Notes under the pieces: model-generated
Database searches by the model: none
Told to the model about the DNA's origin: nothing
Seen by the model: only the letters and a program-made list of their open reading frames with translations
Shown: piece after piece, positions 1-8,342 of the stretch
Numbering within the stretch: the stretch's first letter is position 1
Layout: each line of letters begins with the position of its first letter
Position numbers and translations under genes: made by a program
NCBI RefSeq assembly: GCF_900114735.1
Contig: NZ_FOUA01000006.1
Location: 62,001-126,000 of the forward strand
Length of the DNA stretch: 64,000 bases
Source: Halopseudomonas bauzanensis
GTDB lineage: Bacteria; Pseudomonadota; Gammaproteobacteria; Pseudomonadales; Pseudomonadaceae
Direction of reading: 5' to 3'

Positions 1-413
1 GTGCCGGTGCGGAACCCACCGCGTCCGCGGTGGTGGCGGATATCATCGATGTGGCCCGCGCCATGGCCACTGAGCCGAGCAGCCGGGTGCCGCATCTGGC
101 CTTCGGTGCCGACACGCTGTCTGATCTGCCCGTATTGCCGGTGGGCGACGTAGAAACTGCCTACTATCTGCGGCTGCAGGCGCAGGACCGCCCTGGCGTT
201 CTGGCGCGAGTGGCAAGCATCCTGTCCGAGCGTGGCATCAATATCGAATCGATCATGCAGAAGGACGTCGAGGAACAGGACGGTCTGGTGCCGATCATCA
301 TCCTCACTCATCGGGTCCGCGAGCAGAGCATGAACGACGCCATCGCCGCCATGGAAGCTCTGGATGAAGTCGCCGGACCGCTGATGCGAATCCGCGTAGA
401 ACAATTGGACTAA
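1..413 (+). CDS. hom: Homoserine dehydrogenase, C-terminal part (5' end outside window)
   Basis: The reading frame is open from base 3 to the stop at 411-413 and has no start in the window, so only the last 136 residues are seen. The segment begins with AGAEPTASAVVADI, the conserved C-terminal end of the homoserine dehydrogenase catalytic domain. It is followed by an ACT regulatory domain (LRLQAQDRPGVLARVASIL and onward), which in this family senses threonine. The enzyme reduces aspartate semialdehyde to homoserine with NAD(P)H in the cytoplasm. thrC follows after 77 bases, the usual pseudomonad hom-thrC pair, so the two are probably co-transcribed. Confidence 0.95.
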   Translation, partial: AGAEPTASAVVADIIDVARAMATEPSSRVPHLAFGADTLSDLPVLPVGDVETAYYLRLQAQDRPGVLARVASILSERGINIESIMQKDVEEQDGLVPIIILTHRVREQSMNDAIAAMEALDEVAGPLMRIRVEQLD

Positions 414-490
414 ACCGAGCTGGGAGTGGAGAGCCGACGTGCTGCCAGCGTCAGGCTCCTGCTTCAAGCCAAAACCTGAAGGGTTTTGTA

Positions 491-1897
491 ATGCGTTATA
501 TCAGCACTCGCGGCCAGGCGCCGGCTCTGAATTTCGAAGACGTGTTGCTGGCCGGCCTGGCCAGCGATGGTGGCCTGTATGTGCCGGAGAACCTGCCGCG
601 CTTCACCCAGGAAGAGATCGCTTCCTGGGCCGGCCTGCCGTACCACGAACTGGCTTTCAACGTGATGCGTCCGTTCGTTGCCGGCAGCATTGCCGATGCC
701 GACTTCAAGGCGATCCTCAAGGATACCTACGGCGTGTTTGCCCACAATGCGGTGGCGCCGTTGCGTCAGCTGGATGCCAACGAATGGGTGATGGAGCTGT
801 TCCATGGCCCGACCCTGGCATTCAAGGATTTCGCCCTGCAGTTGCTGGGCCGCCTGCTTGATCACTTCCTGACCAAGCGTGGCGAGCGCGCAGTGATCCT
901 CGGCGCTACGTCCGGTGACACCGGCTCGGCCGCCATCGAAGGCTGCCGCCGCTGCGAAAGTGTGGATATCTTCATCCTGCATCCGCACAACCGGGTATCC
1001 GAGGTGCAGCGCCGGCAGATGACCACTATCCTCGGCGACAACATCCACAATATCGCCATCGAAGGCAACTTCGACGATTGCCAGGAGATGGTCAAGGCCA
1101 GCTTCGCCGATCAGGGCTTTCTCAAGGGCAACCGGCTGGTCGCAGTCAACTCGATCAACTGGGCGCGGATCATGGCGCAGATCGTTTACTACTTCCATGC
1201 TGCCCTGCAGCTGGGCGGCCCGCAGCGCTCCATGGCGTTCTCGGTACCGACCGGCAATTTCGGCGATATCTTCGCCGGCTATCTGGCGCGCAACATGGGT
1301 CTGCCGATCAGCCAGTTGGTAGTGGCTACCAACCGCAACGATATCCTGCACCGCTTCATGAGCGGCAACCGCTACGACAAGGACACCCTGCATCCGTCGC
1401 TGTCGCCATCGATGGACATCATGGTGTCGTCCAATTTCGAACGCCTGCTGTTCGACCTGCATGGCCGCAACGGTGCGCTGGTCAAGGAGTTGATGGACAA
1501 CTTCAAGCAGACCGGCAAGCTGACCGTGGAGGATGAGCGCTGGACCGAGGCCCGTCGTCTGTTTGATTCACTGGCAGTGGACGACGCAGCTACCTGCGCG
1601 ACCATCGCCGACGTCTATCGCGATTGTGGCGAATTGCTCGACCCGCACACAGCCATCGGGGTTCGCGCTGCCCGTGAATGCCGGCGCAGCATGGCCACGC
1701 CGATGATCACCCTGGGTACCGCGCATCCGGTCAAGTTCCCGGAAGCCGTGCGCAAGGCCCAGGTGGAGGAACCGCATCTGCCGGCGCATCTGGCAGATTT
1801 GTTCGAGCGTGCCGAGCGTTGCAGTGTGTTGCCCAATAGCCTGACCGACATCCAGCAGTTCGTGGCGGCCCATGGCAATCGGGGCAAGCCGCTGTAA
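491..1897 (+). CDS. thrC: Threonine synthase
   Basis: This 468-residue PLP enzyme converts O-phosphohomoserine to threonine, the last step of the pathway begun by hom just upstream. The N-terminus MRYISTRG is typical of the long gammaproteobacterial form. The PLP lysine is K112 in HGPTLAFKDFA, and SGDTGSAA is the phosphate-binding loop. The start at 491 follows the purine-rich stretch GAAGGG and gives the family's usual N-terminus. The length matches Pseudomonas ThrC. A hairpin about 30 bases downstream may end the transcript. Confidence 0.96.
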   Translation: MRYISTRGQAPALNFEDVLLAGLASDGGLYVPENLPRFTQEEIASWAGLPYHELAFNVMRPFVAGSIADADFKAILKDTYGVFAHNAVAPLRQLDANEWVMELFHGPTLAFKDFALQLLGRLLDHFLTKRGERAVILGATSGDTGSAAIEGCRRCESVDIFILHPHNRVSEVQRRQMTTILGDNIHNIAIEGNFDDCQEMVKASFADQGFLKGNRLVAVNSINWARIMAQIVYYFHAALQLGGPQRSMAFSVPTGNFGDIFAGYLARNMGLPISQLVVATNRNDILHRFMSGNRYDKDTLHPSLSPSMDIMVSSNFERLLFDLHGRNGALVKELMDNFKQTGKLTVEDERWTEARRLFDSLAVDDAATCATIADVYRDCGELLDPHTAIGVRAARECRRSMATPMITLGTAHPVKFPEAVRKAQVEEPHLPAHLADLFERAERCSVLPNSLTDIQQFVAAHGNRGKPL

Positions 1898-2310
1898 CGC
1901 GCAGCCGTACTTTGCCCGGGCTAGTAGCGTGCCTGTTCTGCAGAGGGGCACGCTGCAGGCCCGCACGTGTAGCGCAGGTGCGCGGCGCCTTCAAAACGGT
2001 GCGCTTTAAACGGGCGCATTGGTTGGCGGAAGGCTGGTCCGCTTTTCGGGTTGTCGGGCACCTGCTCGACGACGGGGCAGCAGAACACTGGTATGGCCGT
2101 GGTTCCTCACTACCGCTATGACCTCACGCCCCGTTGCACTCTCCATCTTCTGAAACTTTCTGCAACGCCCCACGCCAATTTCACTGGCACCAACCGCTGC
2201 CCTTCGTTGTCCGACATCTCAGGGAGGCTTTGAACAAGTCCAAGTCGTCTCCCCAGCCTCGCTCCCCGGCCAGGTTCACTGACTCGCGAGATGAGAGGAG
2301 TTGACTCGGC
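1898..2310. other. Intergenic region of 413 bases between thrC and the CopD-like gene
   Basis: I find no convincing gene here. The short ORFs have no recognisable motif and overlap one another. The region holds one clear hairpin at 1926-1954. At 1968-1983 there is a 16-base stretch, TGTAGCGCAGGTGCGC, that differs at one base from part of the palindrome at 18284-18303, so it may be a decayed copy of that repeat. The promoter for the gene at 2311 must lie in the second half, but I see no strong -35/-10 pair. Confidence 0.6.
1926..1954 (+). terminator. Hairpin after thrC, possible terminator
   Basis: Perfect 8-bp arms AGCGTGCC (1926-1933) and GGCACGCT (1947-1954) flank a 13-base loop, 28 bases after the thrC stop. 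No T-run follows, so it would be a weak intrinsic terminator or a 3'-end stabiliser. Confidence 0.4.
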
Positions 2311-2745
2311 ATGCTCTGGTTTCTGGTGCTGCACATCATTGCGCTGGTGTTCTGGGTGGCTTCGTTGCTGTATCTCCCGGCCTTGATTGCCGGACACGAA
2401 GCCCGACGCTCGCCGGTAGAAGTGCGCGTCAATCCCCACAATTCCATCGAACGCTTCGTTTTCACCCGGATTGCCACCCCCGCTGCGCTATTGGCGATCA
2501 TCGCTGGCACCTTGGTATTTGTGGTTGATGGCACCGTGGATGGCTGGCTGGTGGCCAAGCTGACGGTGGTGACCGCGTTGGTGGTCTGCCATGTCCTGGT
2601 TGGGCTGCTGGTGTTGCGCATGGAGCAGAAGGAAGATCGTCCCCTGCGAGGCTGGTGCATCACCGTGGCGGTGGTCTGCTGTGGGCTTTTCTCGTTGATT
2701 CTCTGGCTGGTGTTGGCCAAGCCGGCCGTGGAGCTGCCGCTATGA
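2311..2745 (+). CDS. CopD/HemJ-like small integral membrane protein
   Basis: This 144-residue protein is mostly hydrophobic, with about four membrane segments. The first is at residues 2-25 and starts MLWFLVLHIIALVFWVASL. The N-terminal pattern LHII-x5-W-x4-YLP resembles the CopD/HemJ family of small membrane proteins, whose members act in copper handling or protoporphyrinogen oxidation. The short loop ARRSPVEVRVNPH lies between segments 1 and 2. GGAG lies about 11 bases before the ATG. It points at the convergent DUF2231 gene and sits next to a haem-copper oxidase operon, so a metal or haem role is plausible. The exact function is not shown by the sequence. Confidence 0.7.
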   Translation: MLWFLVLHIIALVFWVASLLYLPALIAGHEARRSPVEVRVNPHNSIERFVFTRIATPAALLAIIAGTLVFVVDGTVDGWLVAKLTVVTALVVCHVLVGLLVLRMEQKEDRPLRGWCITVAVVCCGLFSLILWLVLAKPAVELPL

Positions 2746-2771
2746 GGGGGATATCGCGGCAGCTCAACCAT

Positions 2772-3251
2772 TCATTCCGGCTGGGCCGGCTCCGGCGCTT
2801 CTTCAAAATCAACCCCGACGGCATGGTCATAGACCAATTGACCACCGAGCAGGCTGGTAGCGCCGATAGCCAGGCCGCTCAACACCGACAGGAACAGTCC
2901 CCAGGGCAGGATGGCCGCCTCGGCTTCGCCAATGCGCATCAGCCAGTTCAGCGACGCCAGCGACAACAGCATCACTGCCAGCACAGCATGGCACCAGGCG
3001 GTGATCAGCCGGCGGATCTGCGGCACGATCAACAGGTCCAGCAAGCCGACGGTGCCCGAGACCCAGCCGCCGAGCGTACCCACGCCGGCCAGCCAGAGCC
3101 CGGCCCTGGCCCAGAATTGATCGCCGGTAAGCACAAAGCCGATATCGGTGCCGATCAGCCCGATCAGCGCAGCGACGGGGAAGTGAATGAGCATGGGATG
3201 AATCGGGTGACCGCCAATCGACATTTTGCTGGCGATGGATTCGGACATCAT
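2772..3251 (-). CDS. DUF2231 family membrane protein
   Basis: This membrane protein of about 159 residues begins MMSESIASKMSIGGHPIHPMLIHFP. The GHPIHPMLIHFP motif and four following hydrophobic segments are the signature of DUF2231, a family of unknown biochemistry often found beside cytochrome oxidase genes. I chose the start at 3251 because AGGAGG (complement of 3261-3266) lies 9 bases upstream; the longer reading from 3272 would place that site inside the gene. The C-terminus is acidic and proline-rich (EEAPEPAQPE). It is transcribed away from coxB, so the two share the short region 3252-3300. Confidence 0.8.
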   Translation of the reverse strand: MMSESIASKMSIGGHPIHPMLIHFPVAALIGLIGTDIGFVLTGDQFWARAGLWLAGVGTLGGWVSGTVGLLDLLIVPQIRRLITAWCHAVLAVMLLSLASLNWLMRIGEAEAAILPWGLFLSVLSGLAIGATSLLGGQLVYDHAVGVDFEEAPEPAQPE

Positions 3252-3287
3252 GGAAAAGAACCTCCTGAACAACCAAACCGGCCACGT

Positions 3288-3995
3288 ATTGGCCGGAGCC
3301 CTGCGTCAAGCCTAGCAGCCTGGGTCGGTCTCGGCCTGCTGAGTGGCTGCACTGGCCCATACTCGGCGCTGGACCCTGCCGGACCCTCTGCGGCCGGCGC
3401 GGCTGGATTGTGGTGGGCCATGGCCGGATTTTCCGTGGTCACCCTGGTGGTCGTGGCGTCGTTATGGCTGTATGCGCTGCGCCGCCGGCCGGGTGAGGTA
3501 TCGGATGAACAGGCCCAGCGAATCCAGAATCGCTGGGTCATCGGTGGTGGGCTGATTCTGCCGATTGTCAGTATCACCGCGTTGCTGGCCTTCGGTATCC
3601 CCATCGGTCATCGCATGCTGCCGCTGCCTTTGGTCGAGGAAGAGCCTCTGCGTATCGATGTCACCGCACGGCAATGGTGGTGGGATGTCAGCTATCCCGC
3701 CAGTGGCATCCGCCTGCGTGATGAATTGCATATCCCGGCGGGTATGCCGGTGGACCTGCATCTGACCAGCGAGGATGTGATCCACTCCTTCTGGGTGCCG
3801 CGGCTGGGGGGCAAACTGGACATGCTGCCAGGGCGGACCAATGTGTTGCGCCTGGAGGCTGACGAGCCGGGCCTGTATTACGGTCAATGTGCAGAGTACT
3901 GCGGTACCGGTCACGCGCACATGAAATTCACTGTGCGGGCCCACGCGCCGGGCGAGTTCGACGCCTGGCTGGAAGGAGCGACGGTCGATGAGTGA
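3288..3995 (+). CDS. coxB: Cytochrome c oxidase subunit II (lipoprotein type), start uncertain
   Basis: This is the CuA-bearing subunit that accepts electrons from cytochrome c. A lipobox-like GLGLLSGC early in the frame predicts lipid anchoring. Further hydrophobic stretches at about 3415-3470 and 3535-3600 are the two membrane hairpin segments. The periplasmic domain has QWWWDVSYP, HSFWVP (CuA His) and CAEYCGTGHAHM, which supplies the two Cys, Glu, His and Met of CuA. No cytochrome c domain follows. The start is a problem. Between the divergent gene's start and the lipobox, this frame has no ATG, GTG or TTG. I placed the start at an ATT (3288) only because it gives a normal signal-peptide length. 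A sequencing indel or a longer upstream start are alternatives. The stop overlaps coxA by 8 bases. Confidence 0.85.
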   Translation: MGRSPASSLAAWVGLGLLSGCTGPYSALDPAGPSAAGAAGLWWAMAGFSVVTLVVVASLWLYALRRRPGEVSDEQAQRIQNRWVIGGGLILPIVSITALLAFGIPIGHRMLPLPLVEEEPLRIDVTARQWWWDVSYPASGIRLRDELHIPAGMPVDLHLTSEDVIHSFWVPRLGGKLDMLPGRTNVLRLEADEPGLYYGQCAEYCGTGHAHMKFTVRAHAPGEFDAWLEGATVDE

Positions 3996-6492
3996 GCAGC
4001 AGAAACACAGTGCCCAACTGCACGAGCAATTTGACCGGGTATGGGGCAACCTGCCGGGCTTCGGTCAGCTGGCGGCGGTCAACCACACCTCGGTGGGGCT
4101 GCGATTCGTTGTTACCGGGTTGTTCTTCTTCCTGGTCGGCGGCGTACTTGCCATGCTCATGCGGACGCAGTTGGCCTTGCCAGAGCAGGAGATCATCGGT
4201 CCCGAGTTGTACAGCCAGCTGTTTACCATGCACGGCACCCTGATGATGTTCCTGTTCGCCATCCCGATTCTGGAAGGGGTGGCGATGTATCTGATCCCCA
4301 AGATGGTGGGCGCCCGCGACCTGGCATTTCCCCGGCTTGGCGCCATGGGCTATTACTGCTACCTGTTCGGCGGGTTGATCATCCTGTCGAGCCTGGCCCT
4401 GAGCATTGCGCCGGATTCAGGCTGGTTCATGTATACACCGTTGAGCAGCAGCACTTTTTCACCGGGGCCGGGATCGGACTTCTGGTTGCTGGGCATCACC
4501 TTCGTCGAGATCTCTTCGATGACGGGGGCGATCGAACTGGTCATCTCGATTCTACGCACCCGTAGCAACGGCATGAGCTTGCGGCGGATGCCGATCTTCT
4601 GCTGGTACATCCTGGCCATGGCGCTGATGATCGTGTTCGGTTTCCCGCCGCTGATTCTCGGCAGTATCCTGCTGGAGCTGGAGCGGGCGGCGGGTCTGGT
4701 GTTCTTCGAAGTAGCCGGCGGCGGTGATCCGCTGCTGTGGCAACACCTGTTCTGGCTGTTCGGCCATCCGGAGGTGTACATCATCTTCCTCCCTGCGGCA
4801 GGTATCGTTTCGACCCTGATTCCGGTCTTCGCCCGGCGGCCCATTGTTGGCTATCGCTGGATAGTGCTGGCAGTCATCGTCATGGGCTTCATCAGTTTCG
4901 GGTTGTGGGTGCACCATATGTTCACGGTCGGCATACCGCAGCTGGCCCAGGCATTCTTTTCTATGGCCAGCATGCTGGTGGCGATCCCCACGGCGATTCA
5001 GGTATTTGCCTGGCTGGCCACCCTGTGGACCGGGCGGGTGGTGTGGAATCTGCCGATGCTGTGGATTCTCGGGTTTCTTATCATCTTTGTTGCCGGTGGC
5101 CTGACCGGGGTGATGCTGGCGCTGGTGCCCTTCAACTGGCAGGTGCATGACACTCACTTCGTGGTGGCGCACATGCATTACGTGCTGGTGGGCGGCATGC
5201 TGTTCCCGCTGATCGCCGGGCTCTATTACTGGCTGCCCCATGTGTCCGGCCGCATGCCCTCGGATATGCTGGGGCGCTGGGCTTTCTGGCTGGTATTCAT
5301 CGGCTTCAATATGACCTTTCTGCTGATGCACCTCACGGGGCTGCTGGGCATGCCGCGCCGGGTCTACACCTACGAGGCCGGACTGGGCTGGGATTGGCTG
5401 AATCTGCTGTCGTCCATCGGTGGTTTCGTCATGGCCATCGGCATTGCCATGTTCCTGCTGGATATCTTCCTGCACTTTCGCTTCGGCCGCCGCGCACCAC
5501 GTAATCCCTGGGGGGCGGATAGCCTGGAATGGGCGGTCGCCATGCCGGTGACCACCTATAACTTCATCAGCCTGCCGGATATCCGCAGCCGCCATCCACT
5601 CTGGCACAACCCGCAATTGCCCTTCGAGATAGAGGAGGGCAAGCATGCCATGGCAGTCATTCGCCACGGGCGGCGGGAGACCTGGGGTTCGGACGCGGTT
5701 ACCGGGCGTGTGCGGGAGGTAGTGCACCTGCCGAGCCACTCCTGGATTCCGCTGCAGGCCGGGGTGGTGCTGGCCATTGTCTGCCTCAGCCTGCTGCTCA
5801 AGACCTACTGGCTGGCATTGGGCGCGACGCTGGTGGCCGCCTTCATCATGCTGCGCTGGAGCTGGGTCAATGGCGCTCATCCGGACATGGCGCCGGTGCG
5901 GGACGACGACCCAAGCGATCCGCCGCTGCACTCACGCACCCATGATGGTCCCGGCCGCTGGGGCATGCTGGTGACGTTGATGGCCAACGGCTCGTTCTAC
6001 GCCTCCCTGTTGTTTGGCTGGTTCTACTTGTGGACGGCCTCTCCGCAATGGCAGGCGCCGGAGCAGGGGCCATTGGCGCTGATGCCGCTACTTGCCAGCG
6101 GGGTGCTGCTCAGTCTGGCGGTAGTCGTTTATCAGTGGCTGACGCAGCGGCTGCGCCGGGGTGTCACTCGTCATTTGCAGGGCGGCCTATGGATAAGCGC
6201 GGGGATCGGGTTGATTCATGTGGCGGTGCTGGTATGGCTGATGCTGGCTGCGGAGCTGACGCCTACCCAATCGGCCCACGATTCGGTCCTGGCGGTAATG
6301 CTTGGCTATCTGTTATTCCACGGGGCTCTGTCGGCAGTTGCGACGGCGATGCAGGCCGTACGGGTGCGCTTTGGCTACGTCAGTGCGCAGCTGCCCTACG
6401 AGCCGTTGGTGCTGCAGCCGTTCTGGAGTTACACGCTCGGCGTATTCTGGCTCAGCTTCGCTGCCTTCATTTTGCTGCCGATGGCCTGGTAA
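3988..6492 (+). CDS. Cytochrome c oxidase subunit I+III fusion
   Basis: This 834-residue protein joins the catalytic haem-copper subunit (about residues 1-560) to a subunit III-like half (about 640-834). In the first half the haem and CuB ligands are visible: H82 in TMHGT, H260 and Y264 in GHPEVY, H309-H310 in WVHHMF, and H395 and H397 in HMHYV. E262 of GHPEVY is the A1-type D-channel glutamate. Two usual proton-channel features are missing. The K-channel segment reads PTAIQVFAW, with Gln where Lys is normal, and DLAFPRL is followed by GAM rather than the usual Asn pair. The C-terminal half keeps the hydrophobic pattern and final segment of subunit III but lacks the classical YWHFVD motif (here FWSYTLGVFW). 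It starts inside the coxB stop, so translation is probably coupled. Confidence 0.9.
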   Translation: MSEQQKHSAQLHEQFDRVWGNLPGFGQLAAVNHTSVGLRFVVTGLFFFLVGGVLAMLMRTQLALPEQEIIGPELYSQLFTMHGTLMMFLFAIPILEGVAMYLIPKMVGARDLAFPRLGAMGYYCYLFGGLIILSSLALSIAPDSGWFMYTPLSSSTFSPGPGSDFWLLGITFVEISSMTGAIELVISILRTRSNGMSLRRMPIFCWYILAMALMIVFGFPPLILGSILLELERAAGLVFFEVAGGGDPLLWQHLFWLFGHPEVYIIFLPAAGIVSTLIPVFARRPIVGYRWIVLAVIVMGFISFGLWVHHMFTVGIPQLAQAFFSMASMLVAIPTAIQVFAWLATLWTGRVVWNLPMLWILGFLIIFVAGGLTGVMLALVPFNWQVHDTHFVVAHMHYVLVGGMLFPLIAGLYYWLPHVSGRMPSDMLGRWAFWLVFIGFNMTFLLMHLTGLLGMPRRVYTYEAGLGWDWLNLLSSIGGFVMAIGIAMFLLDIFLHFRFGRRAPRNPWGADSLEWAVAMPVTTYNFISLPDIRSRHPLWHNPQLPFEIEEGKHAMAVIRHGRRETWGSDAVTGRVREVVHLPSHSWIPLQAGVVLAIVCLSLLLKTYWLALGATLVAAFIMLRWSWVNGAHPDMAPVRDDDPSDPPLHSRTHDGPGRWGMLVTLMANGSFYASLLFGWFYLWTASPQWQAPEQGPLALMPLLASGVLLSLAVVVYQWLTQRLRRGVTRHLQGGLWISAGIGLIHVAVLVWLMLAAELTPTQSAHDSVLAVMLGYLLFHGALSAVATAMQAVRVRFGYVSAQLPYEPLVLQPFWSYTLGVFWLSFAAFILLPMAW

Positions 6493-6501
6493 GGAGCGCC
6501 C

Positions 6502-6846
6502 ATGACTTTTCCGCCCTGGCATCCCATCCACCTGATCACCGGCCTGACAGTATGGGCTATCTGGTTCGTGGTGCTCTATGGCGGGCTTTCAGTAGCCTGC
6601 GAAGTGGTGCCGCCGGACCCGACCCGGGGGCCGCTGAACTGGCTCAACGCGTTGCTCTGGCTATCCACTCTGGTGGTAGTCGGCGTGCTCGGCTGGGCTG
6701 CCTGGCATTGCGCTCGTGGCACTCCCGAGAACACCCAGCCGAACCGACGTTTCGTCGCCCGGACCTCGGCCGGGCTTTACTTTCTATCCGCCTTCGCCAC
6801 GTTGGTAGTGGCGGTACCAGTCTGGTTTCTGCCGCCATGCATATGA
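6502..6846 (+). CDS. Small membrane protein of the oxidase operon
   Basis: This 114-residue protein has three predicted membrane segments (about residues 9-30, 48-67 and 88-110). It starts 9 bases after the oxidase fusion, behind AAGGAG, and its stop overlaps the ctaG start, so it belongs to the operon. The segment TPENTQPNRRFVARTSAGLY lies between membrane segments 2 and 3. I do not recognise a named family. By position it may be a small structural or assembly subunit of the oxidase, but this is inferred from context only. Confidence 0.75.
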   Translation: MTFPPWHPIHLITGLTVWAIWFVVLYGGLSVACEVVPPDPTRGPLNWLNALLWLSTLVVVGVLGWAAWHCARGTPENTQPNRRFVARTSAGLYFLSAFATLVVAVPVWFLPPCI

Positions 6847-7673
6847 CCTATCGCATCCCATGCGCCATGGCCCTGGTCCTGCTGACGCTCAGTCCCAGGG
6901 CCATGGCGCACAGCCCCCTCGACAGTGACGGCTCCGACCTGATCAGTGCGCTGATCAGTGTTGGCATGCTGTTGACGTTCTGGCTGCTGTTCCTGGTTGG
7001 CCAGTTGCGGCGCCCGACACGCTGGTGGCAGTCGCTGTGCTTTCATCTGGGGTCAGCGATATGCCTGTTCGCCATCGCCGGCCCGCTGGATGAATGGGCT
7101 GAGACCAGCGCCTCGGCTCACATGACCCAGCACATGTTGTTCATGGTGGTGATCCCGCCGCTGTGGGTGCTGGCCCAGCCACTGGCACAGATGATCAGCA
7201 GCGGCGGCCAGCTGGTTCTGCTGTTCTATCGCGGGCTGTTGAAACTCGCGCACTGGCCGATGGCGATGGCCTGGTTGCATGGGCTGATCCTCTGGTTCTG
7301 GCACATGCCGTACTTCTATGTTCTGGCGCTGGAGAACCCTTGGTGGCACGCGGTGGAACATCTGATGTTCATTCTTTCCGCCGGGCTGTTCTGGTGGTCG
7401 GTGTTACAGAGCCGCCATTCGGGCGGACCGTGGGCGCTGCTTGCCCTGCTATTCACGCTGATGCATACCGGGGTGCTGGGCGCGATTCTCACCTTCGCCC
7501 AGGCGCCTTTCTACGGCGACGCCCGCGACCTGCAGGACCAGCAGCTCGCCGGACTCATCATGTGGGTTCTCGGTGGTCTGCCCTATATCGCGGCGTCGGC
7601 GTGGATCGGCCTGCGCTGGTATCGGCAGCTGGATCGCACGATGCGGTTGGGCGCCGGGGAGGACAATGCATGA
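6837..7673 (+). CDS. ctaG: Cytochrome c oxidase assembly protein, CtaG (caa3-type) family
   Basis: This protein of about 278 residues has an N-terminal signal-like segment (ALVLLTLSPRAMA) and about six further membrane segments. The conserved histidine motif MTQHMLFMVVIPPL and the later WHAVEHLMF pattern fit the CtaG family associated with caa3-type oxidases in Bacillus (DUF1404-like), not the Cox11-type CtaG. It is thought to help insert copper or fold the oxidase. Two ATG codons (6837 and 6843) are possible; the gene overlaps the stop of the preceding one. Its own stop overlaps the next start as ATGA. Confidence 0.85.
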   Translation: MHMTYRIPCAMALVLLTLSPRAMAHSPLDSDGSDLISALISVGMLLTFWLLFLVGQLRRPTRWWQSLCFHLGSAICLFAIAGPLDEWAETSASAHMTQHMLFMVVIPPLWVLAQPLAQMISSGGQLVLLFYRGLLKLAHWPMAMAWLHGLILWFWHMPYFYVLALENPWWHAVEHLMFILSAGLFWWSVLQSRHSGGPWALLALLFTLMHTGVLGAILTFAQAPFYGDARDLQDQQLAGLIMWVLGGLPYIAASAWIGLRWYRQLDRTMRLGAGEDNA

Positions 7674-8254
7674 AGCAGCAACCGAGCAGTCTGGAACAGT
7701 TGCTCGACCGCATGGACGAAGCCGGGGAAGGGGAGGAGGCGGTGTCGCTGGATAAGCTGATGGAAACCATCGGCAAGCGTTCCTTCGGCCCGATATTGCT
7801 GCTGATCGGTCTGATTCTCATATCACCGCTGAGCGGCATCCCCACGCTGCCTTCGACCATGGGAGTGGCGGTTTTCCTGATCGCGATGCAGATGCTGGTA
7901 CTGCGTAAACACATCTGGCTACCGGGGTGGATTCTGCGACGCAAGATCGGGCAGCAGAAACTCGCCAAAGCGTCGCAATGGCTGCGGCGCCCCGCGCGTT
8001 TTGTCGACCGCCTGGTAAAGCACCGATTGAACATCCTGGTGGATGGCCCCGGCAGCTGGCCCATCGCGCTGGTCTGTCTGGTATTGGCGGTGACCCTGCC
8101 TCTGCTCGAGCCCGTGCCCTTCGCCGCGAGCAGCGCCGGGCTGGCATTGACCTGTTTCGGCCTGGCGATGACCGCCCATGACGGGGTACTGGCGCTGCTG
8201 GCTTACAGCATCACTCTCGGCGTCGGTTGGCTGATTGCCAATAGCTTCATGTAA
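7670..8254 (+). CDS. ExoD family membrane protein
   Basis: This 194-residue protein starts MKQQPSSLEQLLDRM, with GGGGAGGA just upstream, and overlaps the ctaG stop by 4 bases. The N-terminal soluble part (1-40) is followed by FGPILLLIGLILISPLSGIPTLP, characteristic of ExoD proteins (exopolysaccharide synthesis, ExoD). It then has two to three more hydrophobic segments. ExoD was named for a rhizobial exopolysaccharide and stress phenotype; the biochemical function is unknown. Overlap with ctaG puts it in the oxidase transcript, although the link to respiration is unclear. Confidence 0.85.
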   Translation: MKQQPSSLEQLLDRMDEAGEGEEAVSLDKLMETIGKRSFGPILLLIGLILISPLSGIPTLPSTMGVAVFLIAMQMLVLRKHIWLPGWILRRKIGQQKLAKASQWLRRPARFVDRLVKHRLNILVDGPGSWPIALVCLVLAVTLPLLEPVPFAASSAGLALTCFGLAMTAHDGVLALLAYSITLGVGWLIANSFM

Positions 8255-8342
8255 TGGGAACTGATACAGGGCTTGGCTACCTAAACCTTAGTATCGAAAA
8301 CCGCAACGGTTTGCCGCTATATCGATTAAGGGAGACTGCAGG

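Noticed and set aside
464-1462. Long minus-strand frame opposite thrC (332 codons)
   Set aside because: It is a shadow of thrC caused by high GC at third positions. It has no domain or ribosome-binding site.
2655-3287. Upstream extension of the coxB frame through the DUF2231 gene
   Set aside because: The translated part is the antisense of the DUF2231 gene and is Gln/His-rich low complexity. A lipoprotein signal cannot start 200 residues inside a protein.
6030-6836. Upstream extension of the ctaG frame through the oxidase fusion
   Set aside because: It overlaps two real genes in another frame and has no family similarity; ctaG starts at its own ATG.
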